Below, piece by piece: positions 22,072 to 32,878 of a stretch of DNA of 64,000 nucleotides. The first letter of the stretch is position 1; each line of letters opens with the position of its first letter. The notes beneath the pieces are model-generated. The model worked only from the letters and a program-made list of their open reading frames with translations. It searched no databases and was not told where the DNA came from. The position numbers were made by a program, and so were the translations under genes. Source of the stretch: Triticum aestivum (Eukaryota; Streptophyta; Magnoliopsida; Poales; Poaceae); contig NC_057801.1 of NCBI RefSeq assembly GCF_018294505.1, forward strand, positions 850,110,896 through 850,174,895, in the 5' to 3' direction.

Positions 22072-24900
22072 TTCCTTAGTTGTTTTATCAGCTTTGTTGG
22101 AGACCAACAAGGATGTCTCACTATCTTGAATCTTATCTGCATCTTCCTTTACCATTGTTTAATAAGGCACTCTTCCCCAATATTCTGTCAGCATTCTAAA
22201 AGAAGAAACAAGCAGACACATAACAGGTTTAGCATGTGGTGAACCAGTTCATTAGTAAGGTGGACATGATTAATCTACCAAGTCTTTTATTGCCAAGTAG
22301 TACATAATAAAAGTATCAAGCAAACATATATCTATTTCGTGTGGTGACTGCATTGTCTTGCCAAATCAAAATAGAGACATGGTTCAAATCATATCAGTTC
22401 AAGACAAAGCAGCATTGAAAGAATACAAAGCATGGGAAACTACACGGCAAAACAATATTTCAGATGGGTACCATGTGTCTACATGTACAACAACACTACT
22501 GGATCTGTTGTGATTCTAGTAATGTGCATGATATGAGAAGTCAACTGTATACACAATTGAAATTGAAATAAACAGAGCTATTTATAAGAGCAAACTTGTT
22601 AAAGAAACATGCGTAAACATACATGTTGTGCCATTGGAGTTTCGATTGGATCCCTCAATTTAAAAATAACTTTGTATGAGTAAATACAGTGATCCAAGAG
22701 CAAAGCAGTATGCACGATAGCAATGGAATCTTAAACAGAAACGGTGTTCTCAAGGATTAAGCACTTATTCTACATGAACAGAGCATAGTAAGACGCAGGC
22801 ATATAGTATTTCAAAATAAAAAATGAGCTCACAGACCTTACCACATTCTCGGTTCAAGACCAGTACAGAACAAGGCGTTCCCAGTCATTGTCCAGTAAAA
22901 GTTTTTTAGGAGAACGTAAGGGAATTTGATGAGTTTCTTTGCCAGTGAAGTACGTTTTCTTCAGGTAATTCCAATACTACCACCAAGCATTCTTGAAGAT
23001 AGCAGAGGTATTAGCACAAGTTACCTCATCCTGAGTTTCCAAATCGGTCCTTCTCTATAGAGAAAAATGGGAAAATTTGTTGTATTATAACCATCATGGA
23101 GGTAGAATGTATGTGACAAAGCAAAGTAATTGCCATGAATAACATTACTTACACATAACTCCTGGACAAAAACCTGCAACTGGCATTTATCTTTATCTTT
23201 AGTATAATATTTCCATGATGGGAAGATACACACATAGGATTTAACAAAATCAAATGCGATAGATGCTAAACTAAGAATGGATGGTTGTGCTTCGTCCACA
23301 GGAATATGTGTACTAACTGGTGGAGTTGCGGTTCACCGTGGTAGTACTGGCGCTTTGGGCATTGGATTTGCCTTACTAACTGCTCTTGTTTGGGAGCTCT
23401 GTGGTGGAGATGGTGCGGTGTCAACAGGAACTAGGTTACTATATGTTGGGGTTGGGGTTAGATTGGGTGAATTTGGTCTGTCCATTGCAGTAGGGGTACA
23501 ATCTGCGAGAGTCTGGGTTATGTGTGGTAGGGCTGGTTCTCGTGCATGTACAACCGGGGTGCTATCTCCACCAAGAGGTAGCATTGTTTTATTTGAAGAC
23601 CGTGTTTTTACTCCGCTAGATACTGCCATCACCGCAACAATTCAAATGGGTGATTAACAGGAAACATAGTTGAATGTACAAACATTGTATGAGAGACAGA
23701 TGCAATAGGTAGTGTGGAAAAAAGAGGGTATGAAATAGTTGACATCTATTTTGTTTAACTAAAAATGATAGCATGACATAATTTCACATATATGATGTCT
23801 ATCTAAACTGGATAACATAGCATGACATAATTCAAAGATATGATTACTAACTAAACATGATGGCATGAGATAATTATATGATGTCTTTAGTAAACAAATT
23901 TGCATGACATAATTCACATACATGTTATCTAAGTAATTAGGATCGCATGATTTAATGCATATATGTGATTTATATGTTAAGCGGAGGGCATTCGCATATA
24001 TGATGTCGGAACTAAGAACATGGTGTTCAATATTGTCTATATGATGTCTAAACTATCAATGCAAGACACCATATGCCAAGTTAGAGCATACACCTCGGTC
24101 GGGGAATAGAACTGGTCATCTATCTCTGAATCCATCTCTGAGGAGCTATCTGGACCCAGCAAGAGTTCCACTTCGACAGGTAGCACTGTGTTCTGTGAAA
24201 ACCTTGTTTTCACTCCAGATTTTCCCATTACCCACTCAAATGGCTGATTCACAGAAAGAGTAGTTTATTGTACAAACATTTTTGACAAATGGAAATGCAA
24301 TGAAGAAAAGTATACGCAATATATCATTCAAATATATCATGCCTGGTTAACCAGGATGGCATTGCATATTTCACATATATTATGGCTGGCTAAAAGAGAT
24401 GAGACTGCATGATTCCCATATATGATATAGAAACTAAACAGGTGGCATTACAGAACATGTCTAAACTAAGCATAAGACATATATCCTGTCGAAAGTAGGC
24501 ACTGCAAGGCAACATATGCATGACTTGACAAACATCATCATACCAAGTTAGAGCAAACACCTTGGGGGTAAATAGGAGGGGTCAGCTACATCGTGGATGT
24601 CATAATCTGCGTGCAAGCCACTCCAACTGCCAATCTTGGAACGGCGCGCGTGGAACACTTGCATGCCGTTGGATTGAACGGTGCGTGGGGCGTGCAGCCG
24701 GTGTAGTGCGCGGTGAAGTTCCAATCGCGATGAAGGTCACACCGGCTGCGGGAGCCGGTATGTGTGCCATGAGATGCAGGGTGGCGACCGGTGTGACGTG
24801 AATGCGCGAGGAATTTATCCGGGGGTGTGACCCGAGCACGCCCGTCGAAGCCGCGCGGTTGACACCATCCAACATTGAAGAAGCAATATGGGCACCAGCA
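22072..24900 (-). other. Unrecognised gene-like sequence with duplicated exon
   Basis: This does not look like any retrotransposon here. On the minus strand, 23632-23021 is open except for one TGA (23335-23333). It encodes a Pro/Ser/Thr-rich stretch, then SILSLASIAFDFVKSYVCIF and WKYYTKDKDKCQ. A second block, 24252-24037, begins NQPFEWVMGKSGVKTRF and continues into an acidic DSSSEMDSEIDD. Both blocks contain SGVKTRxSxxTxLP, preceded by similar bases encoding an HPFE/QPFE motif, so they look like diverged duplicate exons. The DNA between them is AT-rich with repeated catgacataattc words, as in introns. Right of 24590 the sequence becomes GC-rich. Function and origin are unknown to me; it may be a captured or pseudogenised host gene. 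Confidence 0.35.
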
Positions 24901-25018
24901 TGTTAGACTTTGTAACGTAGCCCAACTGTGTAATCTCTATATTGTGTAACCTTATAAATATATGTGATAGGCCACCCATAGAGGGTTGAGCCACTTCCCC
25001 CAAATCCTATGTTTAACA
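24901..25018 (+). repeat. Short 5' LTR of the Copia element
   Basis: It begins TGTTAGACTT and ends ATGTTTAACA, with matching inverted ends TGTTA/TAACA. A TATA-like cttataaatatatg lies near 24950-24963. At 118 bp it is very short for an LTR. The border is fixed on the right by the primer site tggtatcag at 25019. Confidence 0.65.
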
Positions 25019-25029
25019 TGGTATCAGCC
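25019..25029 (+). promoter_or_regulatory. Primer-binding site (initiator tRNA-Met type)
   Basis: tggtatcagcc directly follows the LTR and matches the TGGTATCAG core used by most plant Copia elements. Confidence 0.8.
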
Positions 25030-25103
25030 TAGCCCTAGGTCCTACTCCACCTCATCCGCCGCCGTCGTGCCCCAAACCTAGGGCCGCCGTCGCCGTCGCT
25101 GCC

Positions 25104-26082
25104 ATGACCGCTTCCGCCAGCTCCGGGTCCCTCCCCGCGTTGCTGGCCGCCATTCTCAATCTCCCCGCCCACGTTGGTGCGTCCCCGAGGACCCAATTCT
25201 TCAGCACTACCGCCTTTGGCTCGATGTTCTCGGCCCCGACCCCGCCATCTCCCGCGACGTCGACGATGGCGGTCTCCACCGCCGCGATGATGGCGCCACC
25301 CGCGGCCATAGATGGTTCTTCCCCGACACTCGCCATCCTTCCGGCAGCCTTCAGGGCCTCCAATGACCCACCCACGGGTGTGGCACCTGCAGCTCCTGTG
25401 GTGTCCGCTTGTGCTACCACCGATGCCGCCATGATCTCCGGGCCGTTTCACGACGACAACCTGATCACCACTCGCCTCACGCCGGACAATTATCTGTTTT
25501 GGCGCGCCAAGGTTCTACTGCTGCTCCGCAACCTCTCCCTCCCTGGCTATGTTGATGGTTCCATGCCGTGTCCGCCGCAGGTTATCCACACTGTCCGTGG
25601 CCCGGCCATCAACCCAGCGCACCATGTGTGGGTGCAGCAAGACCGAGCGATCCTCTCCGCCATCCAGGGTTCCCTAGGAGACGGGGTCGCCGGCCTTTGC
25701 CTCTTTGCTTCCTCCTCCTTGGATGCGTGGACGACTCTGGAGCATGTGTTTTCCCAGACCTCCACCGCCCACTCAATGGCTCTTCGCAACAAGCTTGATG
25801 ACATCAAGAAACTGGACTCATCTGTCACAACATACTTCAACAAGATCAAGGTCTTGGCGGATACATTGACCTCTATTGGTCGACCGCTGAGTGATGAGGA
25901 GTTCGCCAGCTACGTTAACAAGGGTCTCCATGCCGAGTACGACAACCTTGCTGAGGCCGTCCACAACACCAAGCCGTCGCTCCCTTCGCACAAGCTCTTC
26001 TCCCGCCTACTCTTCACCGAGCAGCGCATCGAAGCTTGCCGCTCCGTCACCACCATCGCCGACCAGCCAGCGGCCTTCTGGG
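25104..26082 (+). pseudogene. Copia gag (UBN2/Retrotran_gag type)
   Basis: ATG at 25104 starts a frame with an Ala/Ser/Pro-rich leader, then gag from about residue 115: LTPDNYLFWRAKVLLLLR, SLDAWTTLEHVFSQ, SVTTYFNKIKVLADTL and SDEEFASYVNKGL. It ends near LFTEQRIEACRS. After residue 325 or so the sequence jumps straight into what is normally the region after the protease, so the CCHC zinc knuckle and the protease active site are absent. The frame then shifts. Codons here are GC-rich, unlike the AT-rich Angela neighbours. Confidence 0.8.
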
Positions 26083-29000
26083 CATCGTGTTGCCAAGCTG
26101 TCCACTCACCAGCCATACTACGGTCACGATAAGGTTCACACCGCCAACGGTGTAGGTATGCCCATCTCTCACATTGGTCAAGCATCTCTCTTAACTAGTC
26201 ATCCATCTAGGCAGCTTCATCTTTGTAATATTTTACGGGTCCCCTCGGTGACTCTTAATCTGTTATCTATTCCAAAGCTCACTCTTGATAACAATGTCCT
26301 ATGTGAATTTCACCCTTTTGATATTTTTTTTAAGGACCGAGCCACCTGGGAAATTTTGCTTAGTGGTCGCCTGAGCAATGGCTTATACCGCTTGGAGGAT
26401 CAATCCGCCCTGCGCGTCTTCAGTGGTGTTTGTGTGTCGTCGTCTCAGTGGCACTCTCGCCTTGGTCACCCTGCCACTCCCATAGTTCGCCATATTCTTC
26501 ATCGTCATGAGCTGCCTATCGAGTCTAGCAATAAGGAGATGTCCGTGTGTGATGCCTGTCAACAAGGCAAGAGTCATCAGTTACCATTTGTTTCCTCTAC
26601 ACGTGCAGTAACAAGTCCTCTTGAACTTGTGTTTTCTGATGTGTGAGGTCCCGCTCAAACGTCTGTGAGTGGTCACAACTATTATCTTAGCTTTATTGAT
26701 GCCTATAGTCGCTTTACCTGGCTTTATCTTTTTAAGCGCAAATCTGATGTGTTTGATATATTGATTCAGTTTCAAGTGCATGTAGAACGACTTCTCAAGC
26801 ATAAGATTATCTATGTTCAGTCCGATTGGGGGGGCGAATATCGCAACCTCAACACTTTCTTTAATAAGCTTTGGATCTCTCATCGTTTATCATGTCCTCA
26901 TACACATCAGCAGAACGGCACTATTGAGCGCAAGCATCGACATGTAGTTGAGATCGGACTCACACTCCTGGCTCACGCCTCTGTACCCTTTCGTTTTTGG
27001 AGTGATGCTTTTGCTACAGCATGTTTTCTTATTAATAGACTACTTACGCGTGTCCTTAATATGAAAACTCCTATTGAGCTTCTTCTACATGAAACTCCTG
27101 ACTATACCCTCTTTAAGGTGTTCGGGTGTGACTGTTAGCCCCATCTTCGTCCATATAATCATAGAAAGCATGAATTTCGTTCAAAGAAATGTGTGTTTCT
27201 GGGTTATAGTTCTCGTCATAAAGGCTACAAGTGCCTTCATGTGCCAAAAAATCATGTCTACATATCCCGTGATGTTGTCTTTGATGAGAACGTCTTCCCC
27301 TTTTCCGCCATGCCGCCGCAACCCACCATACCTCCATCTATGCATTCATCTCCTATTATGCTTGGCCAATTTGAAGATGTTGCATATTCGCCTGTGTTGT
27401 TACCTAATCATGGTGCAGGTATTGGACGTGGTGCTCGCCAGGAACTACTTCCTGATGCAACTCATGTGACGCACGTCGATCGGCCGGTGCCCGTGCATGC
27501 ACCTCCTGCCGTCTTCGACCCCGTCTCTGGAACTACGCCCGCACATGCAACTCGACCGGCAATGGCCTCCGTACCAGGGCCGGTGTCAGCCGAGGCGTGG
27601 CCCATGTCTCTGACGGTTTCATTTGACCGGCTCGAGCGGTCCTCGTCACCGCCTCCATGCCCGGCCTCGCCTCCGTCATCGCCTACGTCGCCTGCTCATA
27701 TGTCCCTGCCGCCCCTCTCACCTGGGTCGGCTGGGCCTATCGTCTCCTCGCCTGAGCTCTCACCTGGGCACTCGCCTGAGCCCTCGACTGGGCCCCCGTC
27801 GCCCGACCTGCCGTCGTCCTCATCTCCAGAATTAGTGCCGCCTGCTCCTGTTCCCGTTGCACCACAACGTCCGCATACTCGCAGCTGCAGCGGTATTTTT
27901 TAACCCAAGCAGTGTCATGATGGTACTGTCACATACTTGGCTGCTTGTCTTGCTAATGCTATTGCAGATCCCACTGCTGAACCACGCAACTATGAGGCCG
28001 CTATGAGTATCCCTCACTGGCGGGCTGCTATGGAGGAAGAGTACCACGCCCTTATGCATAATGAGACACGGACACTAGTTCCCCCTCCGCCTCAAGTCAA
28101 CATCATTGATTCGAATTGGGTTTTCAAAGTCAAGAGACATGCGGACGGATCTATTGAGCGCTACAAGGCGCGTCTTGTGGCTAGAGGGTTTAAACAGCGT
28201 CAGGGTCTGGACTATGATGATACATTCCGCCCGGTTGTCAAGCCTACAACTATTCGGCTTCTCCTGTCTCTTGCAGTCTCTCGTGGTTGGTCTCTTGGAC
28301 AGCTTGATGTGTTGAATGCTTTTCTCCACGGGCTGCTTGACGAGGAGGTTTACATGTGGCAGCCACTAGGGTTTGTTGATCATGCTCAGCCTCATCATCT
28401 CTGTCGTCCGACGAAGGCTCTCTATGGACTGAAACAGGCGCCTCGTGCCTGGCATGCTCGCCTTGCTTCGGCTCTTCGTACTCATGGCTTTGTTCCATTG
28501 ACAGCTAACAACTCGTTGTTCTTATTTTAGCGCCCAGTGTGACCGTGTATTTGCTTGTGTACGTGGATGACATTATTCTGGTCAGCTCCTCTGCAACGGC
28601 TGCTGATGCTCTTGTGACTGCACTTGGCAGAGATTTTGCAGTTAAAGATTTGGGACAGCTACACTTCTTCCTAGGCATTGAAGTTGCGCATCAGTCTCGT
28701 GGCAGCTTAGCTCTCACCCAGAAGAAGTACTCTCTTGACCTCTTGCGCCGTGCTGGTATGCTCAAGTGTAAGCCATCCCCCACACCTATGTCCTTCACTG
28801 ACAAGCTCTCGGCTACTGCTGGTACTATTCTGTCTCCTACGGATGTAATGGAGTATCGGAGTATTGTTGGTGGTTTGCAGTATCTGACTATCACACGCCC
28901 TGATCTTTCCTTTGCGGTTAACAGGGTATGTCAGTATCTTCATTCTCCTACGGATGTGCACTGGTCTGCTATGAAGTGCATTCTTCGTTATGTGCGTCTC

Positions 29001-29455
29001 ACTGTCTCATATGGTCTTCATCTGCGACCTAGTTCCTCTGCCGTTCAATCTGCATTTTCAGATGCTGATGGGGCTGGGTGTCTAGATGACAGGCGATCCA
29101 CGGGGGGATATGTTGTATTCTTGGGTCTTAATTTGATCGCCTGGAGTGCACGCAAGCAAGCCACTGTTTCTCGCAGTAGCACAGAAGCCGAGTACAAAGT
29201 AGTTGCCAATGCGACTGCTGAGCTTATCTGGATCGAGTCTTTACTTTGAGAGCTGGGAATCTCCCAGTCACATCCTCCAGTTCTTTGGTGTGAAAACATC
29301 AGTGCTACGTTTCTTTTGACAAACCCGGTGTTCCATGCACGAACCAAACACATTGAAATTGACTATTATTTTGTGAGGGAACATGTTGCACAGAAGCTAC
29401 TACAGATCAAGTATATCTCCTCGAAGGATCAACTTGCCGACATGTTCACCAAAGA
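26083..29455 (+). pseudogene. Copia pol: integrase, reverse transcriptase, RNase H, with stops
   Basis: Pre-integrase: QWHSRLGHPATPIVRHILHR and CDACQQGKSHQLPF (to 26640), then TGA at 26644. Integrase: 26665-27138, with FIDAYSRFTWLY, SDWGGEYRNL and HQQNGTIERKHRH giving the D-D-E triad. A Pro/Ser-rich linker follows to 27903. Reverse transcriptase: 27937-28760, with SNWVFKVKRHADGSIERYKA, QLDVLNAFLHG and the YVDD box ([11 protein letters not shown], near 28560). It is interrupted by TAG at 28528. RNase [15 protein letters not shown] and [10 protein letters not shown], with TGA near 29247, ending at LADMFTK. Most stops look like single transitions from CGA, CAG or TGG. It is an inactive copy. Confidence 0.85.
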
Positions 29456-29560
29456 TACAGAAAAATATTCATGGGTACACCTTCTATCACAGATCCGAAG
29501 GCAAGATAATATATTGCTAAGAATGGATCCTTTCTAGAGAAGGAATTTCTCTCAAAAGAA

Positions 29561-31330
29561 GTGAGTGGGAGGAAAGTAGAACTTGATGATGTAATTGTAC
29601 CTTCTCCGGAATTGGAAAGTAGTTTACCACAAAAATCAGTTCCAGTGATTCCTACACAAATTAGTGAGGAAGCTAATGATGATGATCATGAAACATCAGA
29701 TCAAGTTACTACCGAAGCTCATAGATCAACCAGAGTACGGTCCACACTAGAGTGGTATCGTAATCCTATTCTGGAAGTCATGTTACTAGACCATGATGAA
29801 CCTACAAACTATGAGGAAGCGATGATGAGCCCACATTCCGCGAAATAGCTTGAGGCCATGAAATCTGAGACGGGATCCATGTATGAGAACAAAGTGTGGA
29901 CTTTCGTGGACTTTCCCGATGATCGGCAAGCCATGGAAAATAAATGGATCTTCAAGAACAAGATTGACGTTGATGGTAATGTTACTGTCTACAAAGCTTG
30001 ACTTGTTGCGAAAGGTTTTCGACAAGTTCAAGGAGTTAACTACGATGAGACCTTCTCACCCGTAGCGATGCTTAAGTCTGTCCGAATCATGTTAGCAATT
30101 GCCTCATTTTATGATTATGAAATTTGGCAAATGGATGTCAAAACTGCATTCCTCAATGGATTTCTTAAAGAAGAGTTGTTTATGATGCAACCAGAAGGTT
30201 TTGTCAATACAAAAGGTGCTAACAAAGTGTGCAAGCTCCAGCGATCCATTTATGGACTGGTGCAAGCCTCTCGGAGTTGGAATATACGCTTTGATAATGT
30301 GATCAAAGCATATGGTTTTATACAGACTTTCGGAGAATCCTGTATTTACAAGAAAGTGAGTGGGAGATCTGTAGCATTTATAATATTATATGTGGATGAC
30401 ATATTGTTGATTGAAAATAATACAGAATTTCTGGATAGCATAAAAGGATACTTGAAAAAGAATTTTTCAATGAAGGACCTCGGTGAAGCTGCTTATATAT
30501 CGGGCATCAAGATCTATAGAGATAGATCAAGACGCTTAATTGGACTTTCACAAAGCACATACCTTGATAAAGTTTTGAAGAAGTTCAAAATGGATTAGTC
30601 AAAGAAAGGGTTCTTGCCTGTGTTAAAAGGTGTGAATTTGAGTCAGACTCAATGCCCGACCACTGTAGAAGATAGAGAGAAAACGAAAGTCATTCCCTAT
30701 GCCTCTGCCATAGGTAATATGTATGCAGTGTTGTGTACCAGACCAAATTGTGCCTTGCTATAAGTTTAGCAGGGAGGTACCAAAGAAATCCAGGAGTGGA
30801 TCACTGGACAACGGTCAAGAACATCCTAAAATACCTGAAAAGGACTATGGATATGTCTCTGGTTTGTGGAGGTGACCAAGAGCTTGCCGTAAATGGTTAC
30901 GTCGATGCAAGCTTTGACACTGATCCGGATGACTCTAAGTCACAAACCGGATACGTATTTATATTGAATGGTGGAGGTGTCAGTAGGTGCAATTCGAAGT
31001 AGAGCGTCGTGGCGGGATCTACGTGTGAAGCGGAGTACATAGCTGCTTTGGAAGCAGCAAATGAAGGAGTCTGGATGAAGGAGTTCATATCCGATCTAGG
31101 TGTAATACCTAGTGCATCGGGTTCAACGAAAATCTTTTGTGGCAATAATGGAGCAATTGCCTTGGTAAAGGAACTTGATTTCACAAGAGAACCAAACACA
31201 TCAAGAGACGCCTCAATTCCTTCCGCGATCAAGTTAAGGAGGGAGACATAGAGATTTGCAAGATACATACGGATCTGAATGTTGCAGACCCGTTGACTAA
31301 GCCTCTTCCACGAGCAAAACATGATCAGCA
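29561..31330 (+). pseudogene. Copia reverse transcriptase and RNase H (Angela copy 2)
   Basis: 29561-29848 repeats the acidic linker of copy 1 (SGRKVELDDVIVPSPELES), followed by the reverse-transcriptase start with a TAG at 29847. The main catalytic part is 30068-30598: YEIWQMDVKTAFLNGFL, SIYGLVQASRSWNIRFD and the YVDD box (FIILYVDDILLIE, near 30385). RNase H follows in two frames: 30733-31002 (VDHWTTVKNILKYLKRTMD, KSQTGYVFILNGG) and 31009-31251 (STCEAEYIAALEAANEGVW). The polypurine tract gcgggagac (31392-31400) lies directly before the LTR. Several stops separate these parts. Confidence 0.85.
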
Positions 31331-31400
31331 CCAAGACTCCTTGGGTGTTTGAATCATTACTATGTAATCTAGATTATTGACTCTAGTACATGCGGGAGAC

Positions 31401-31859
31401 TGAAGGAAATATGCCCTAGAGGCAATAATAAAGTTGTTATTTATATTTCCTTATATCATGATAAATGTTTATTATTCATGCTAGAACTGTATTAACAGGA
31501 AACTTATTACATGTGTGAATACATAGACAAAACAAAGTGTCCCTAGTTTGCCTCTACTTGACTAGCTCGTTAATCAAAAATGGTTATGTTTGCTGAGCAT
31601 AGATGTGTTGCCATTTGATGAACGGTATCACATCATTATAGAATGATGTGATGGACAAGACCCATTCATTAGCTTAGCATAATGGTCGTTGCATTTTATT
31701 GCTATTGCTTTCTTCATGACTTATACATGTTCCTCTGACTATGAGATTATGCAACTCCTGAATACTGGAGGAACAACTTGTGTGCTATCAAACATCACAA
31801 CATAACAGGGTGATTATAAATATGCTCTACAGGTGTCTCTGAAGGTGTTTGTTGGGTTG
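31401..31859 (+). repeat. 3' LTR of Angela copy 2, first part
   Basis: It begins TGAAGGAAATATGCCCTAGAGG and stops at ggttg (31855-31859), the TSD of the nested Gypsy. By eye it differs from copy 1's LTR at roughly one base in ten over the first 150 bp, more than expected for the two LTRs of one recent insertion. Confidence 0.85.
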
Positions 31860-32330
31860 TGAGGGAGTCCTGGATTAGGGGGTGTTCGGATGGCCGGACT
31901 ATGACGTTTGGCCGGACTCCCGGACTATGAAGATACAAGATTGAAGACGTCACCCCGTGTCCGGATCGGACATTCCTTGGCATGGAAGGCAAGCTTGGCG
32001 GTACGATATGAAGATCTCCTCCCATTGTAACCGACTCAGTGTAACCCTAGCCCTCTCCGGTGTCTATATAAACCGGAGAGTTTTAGTCCGTAGGACAAAC
32101 AACAATCATACCATAGGCTAGCTTCTAGGGTTTAGCCTCTCTGATCTCGTGCTAGATCAACTCTTGTACTACCCATATCATCAATATTAATCAAGCAGGA
32201 GTAGGGTTTTACCTCCACCGAGAGGGCCCGAACCTGGGTAAAAACATTGTGTCCCTTGTCTCCTGTTACCATCCGCCTAGACGCACAGTTCGGGACCCCT
32301 ACCCGAGATCCGCCGGTTTTGACACCGACA
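31860..32330 (+). repeat. 5' LTR of the non-autonomous Gypsy
   Basis: It begins TGAGGGAGTCCTGGATTAGG and ends TTTTGACACCGACA, 471 bp, with a TATA-like ctatataaacc at about 32064. It carries an 18-bp segment (actatgacgtttggccgg) absent from the 3' LTR. The following ttggtgctttcattgagag is the usual leader of this family. Confidence 0.88.
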
Positions 32331-32377
32331 TTGGTGCTTTCATTGAGAGTTCCTCTGTGTCGTCATCTTTAGGCCCG

Positions 32378-32878
32378 ATGGCTTCTTCGATCATCAACCA
32401 CGACGCGGTCCAGGGTGAGACTTTTCTCCCCAGACAGACCTTCATATTCGGCGGCTTCGCACTGCGGGCCAATTCGCATGGCCATCTAGAGCAGATCGAA
32501 AGCTACACCCCTGGCCATCAGGTCAGGTTTGGAAGCTTAAACTACACGGCCCACATCTGCGGGGACTTTATCTTCGACGGATTCGATCCACGGCCGAGCG
32601 CGCCGCACTGTCATGATGGGCATGATCTAGCTCTGCCACCGAACAGCACCCACAGTGCCGCTCAGGTGTCCGCTCCGACCATTAGCTCAAAGCCGACTGT
32701 GCTAGTCGGGGACGGACAGTTGGACACCGCCCCAGTAGCCGCAATCTCTACAGCGATAGAGCCGAACACTGGTTTAGTCATTTGCAAGGCCAGTGACTCC
32801 GAGGTGCCGGACTCCTGTCCGGACTCCAAACCTCCCGCACCCCTTCCAATCGAACCCAATTGGGCTCCGATCATGGAG
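32378..32878 (+). pseudogene. Gypsy gag leader, first part, split by Copia
   Basis: ATG at 32378 opens an Ala/Ser/Pro-rich frame (MASSIINHDAVQGETFLPRQ) that reads to ATCATGGAG, where the Copia LTR enters at 32879. It resumes at 41568 with the TSD repeat and reads MEFIAADVFQHSP on the far side. The region resembles the variable N-terminal extension upstream of gag in this Gypsy group; no known domain is seen. Confidence 0.55.

Larger units (their letters stand above)
24901..29455 (+). mobile_element. Copia element with 118-bp LTR, 3' end missing
   Basis: A short LTR (24901-25018) is followed at once by the initiator-tRNA-Met primer site and one gag-pol reading direction with domains in Copia order: gag, pre-integrase, integrase, reverse transcriptase, RNase H. 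The element stops after RNase H (LADMFTK, near 29455), where Angela copy 2 begins, so the 3' LTR is absent. LTR size and gag type suggest the Retrofit/Hopscotch side of the Copia tree; that placement is tentative. Confidence 0.8.
29456..31859 (+). mobile_element. Angela/BARE-type Copia, copy 2, part before the nested Gypsy
   Basis: It enters mid-element at about 29456-29475 with sequence equivalent to 21335 of copy 1. It contains the linker, reverse transcriptase and RNase H, then a polypurine tract and the first 459 bp of the 3' LTR. A Gypsy insertion at 31860 splits this LTR; it resumes at 49653. The 5' half (LTR, gag, integrase) is missing. Confidence 0.82.

Noticed and set aside
23277..23657. 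Plus-strand frame of 126 residues in the unexplained island
   Set aside because: The minus strand in the same place has more gene-like sequence sharing a motif with another block.
25035..25451. Minus-strand frames opposite the Copia gag
   Set aside because: Shadow frames created by GC-rich codons of the real plus-strand gag.
16504..31859. Treating the LTRs at 16504 and 31401 as the pair of one Angela element
   Set aside because: Flanking 5-mers differ, pol segments are duplicated between them, and the LTRs look too divergent.
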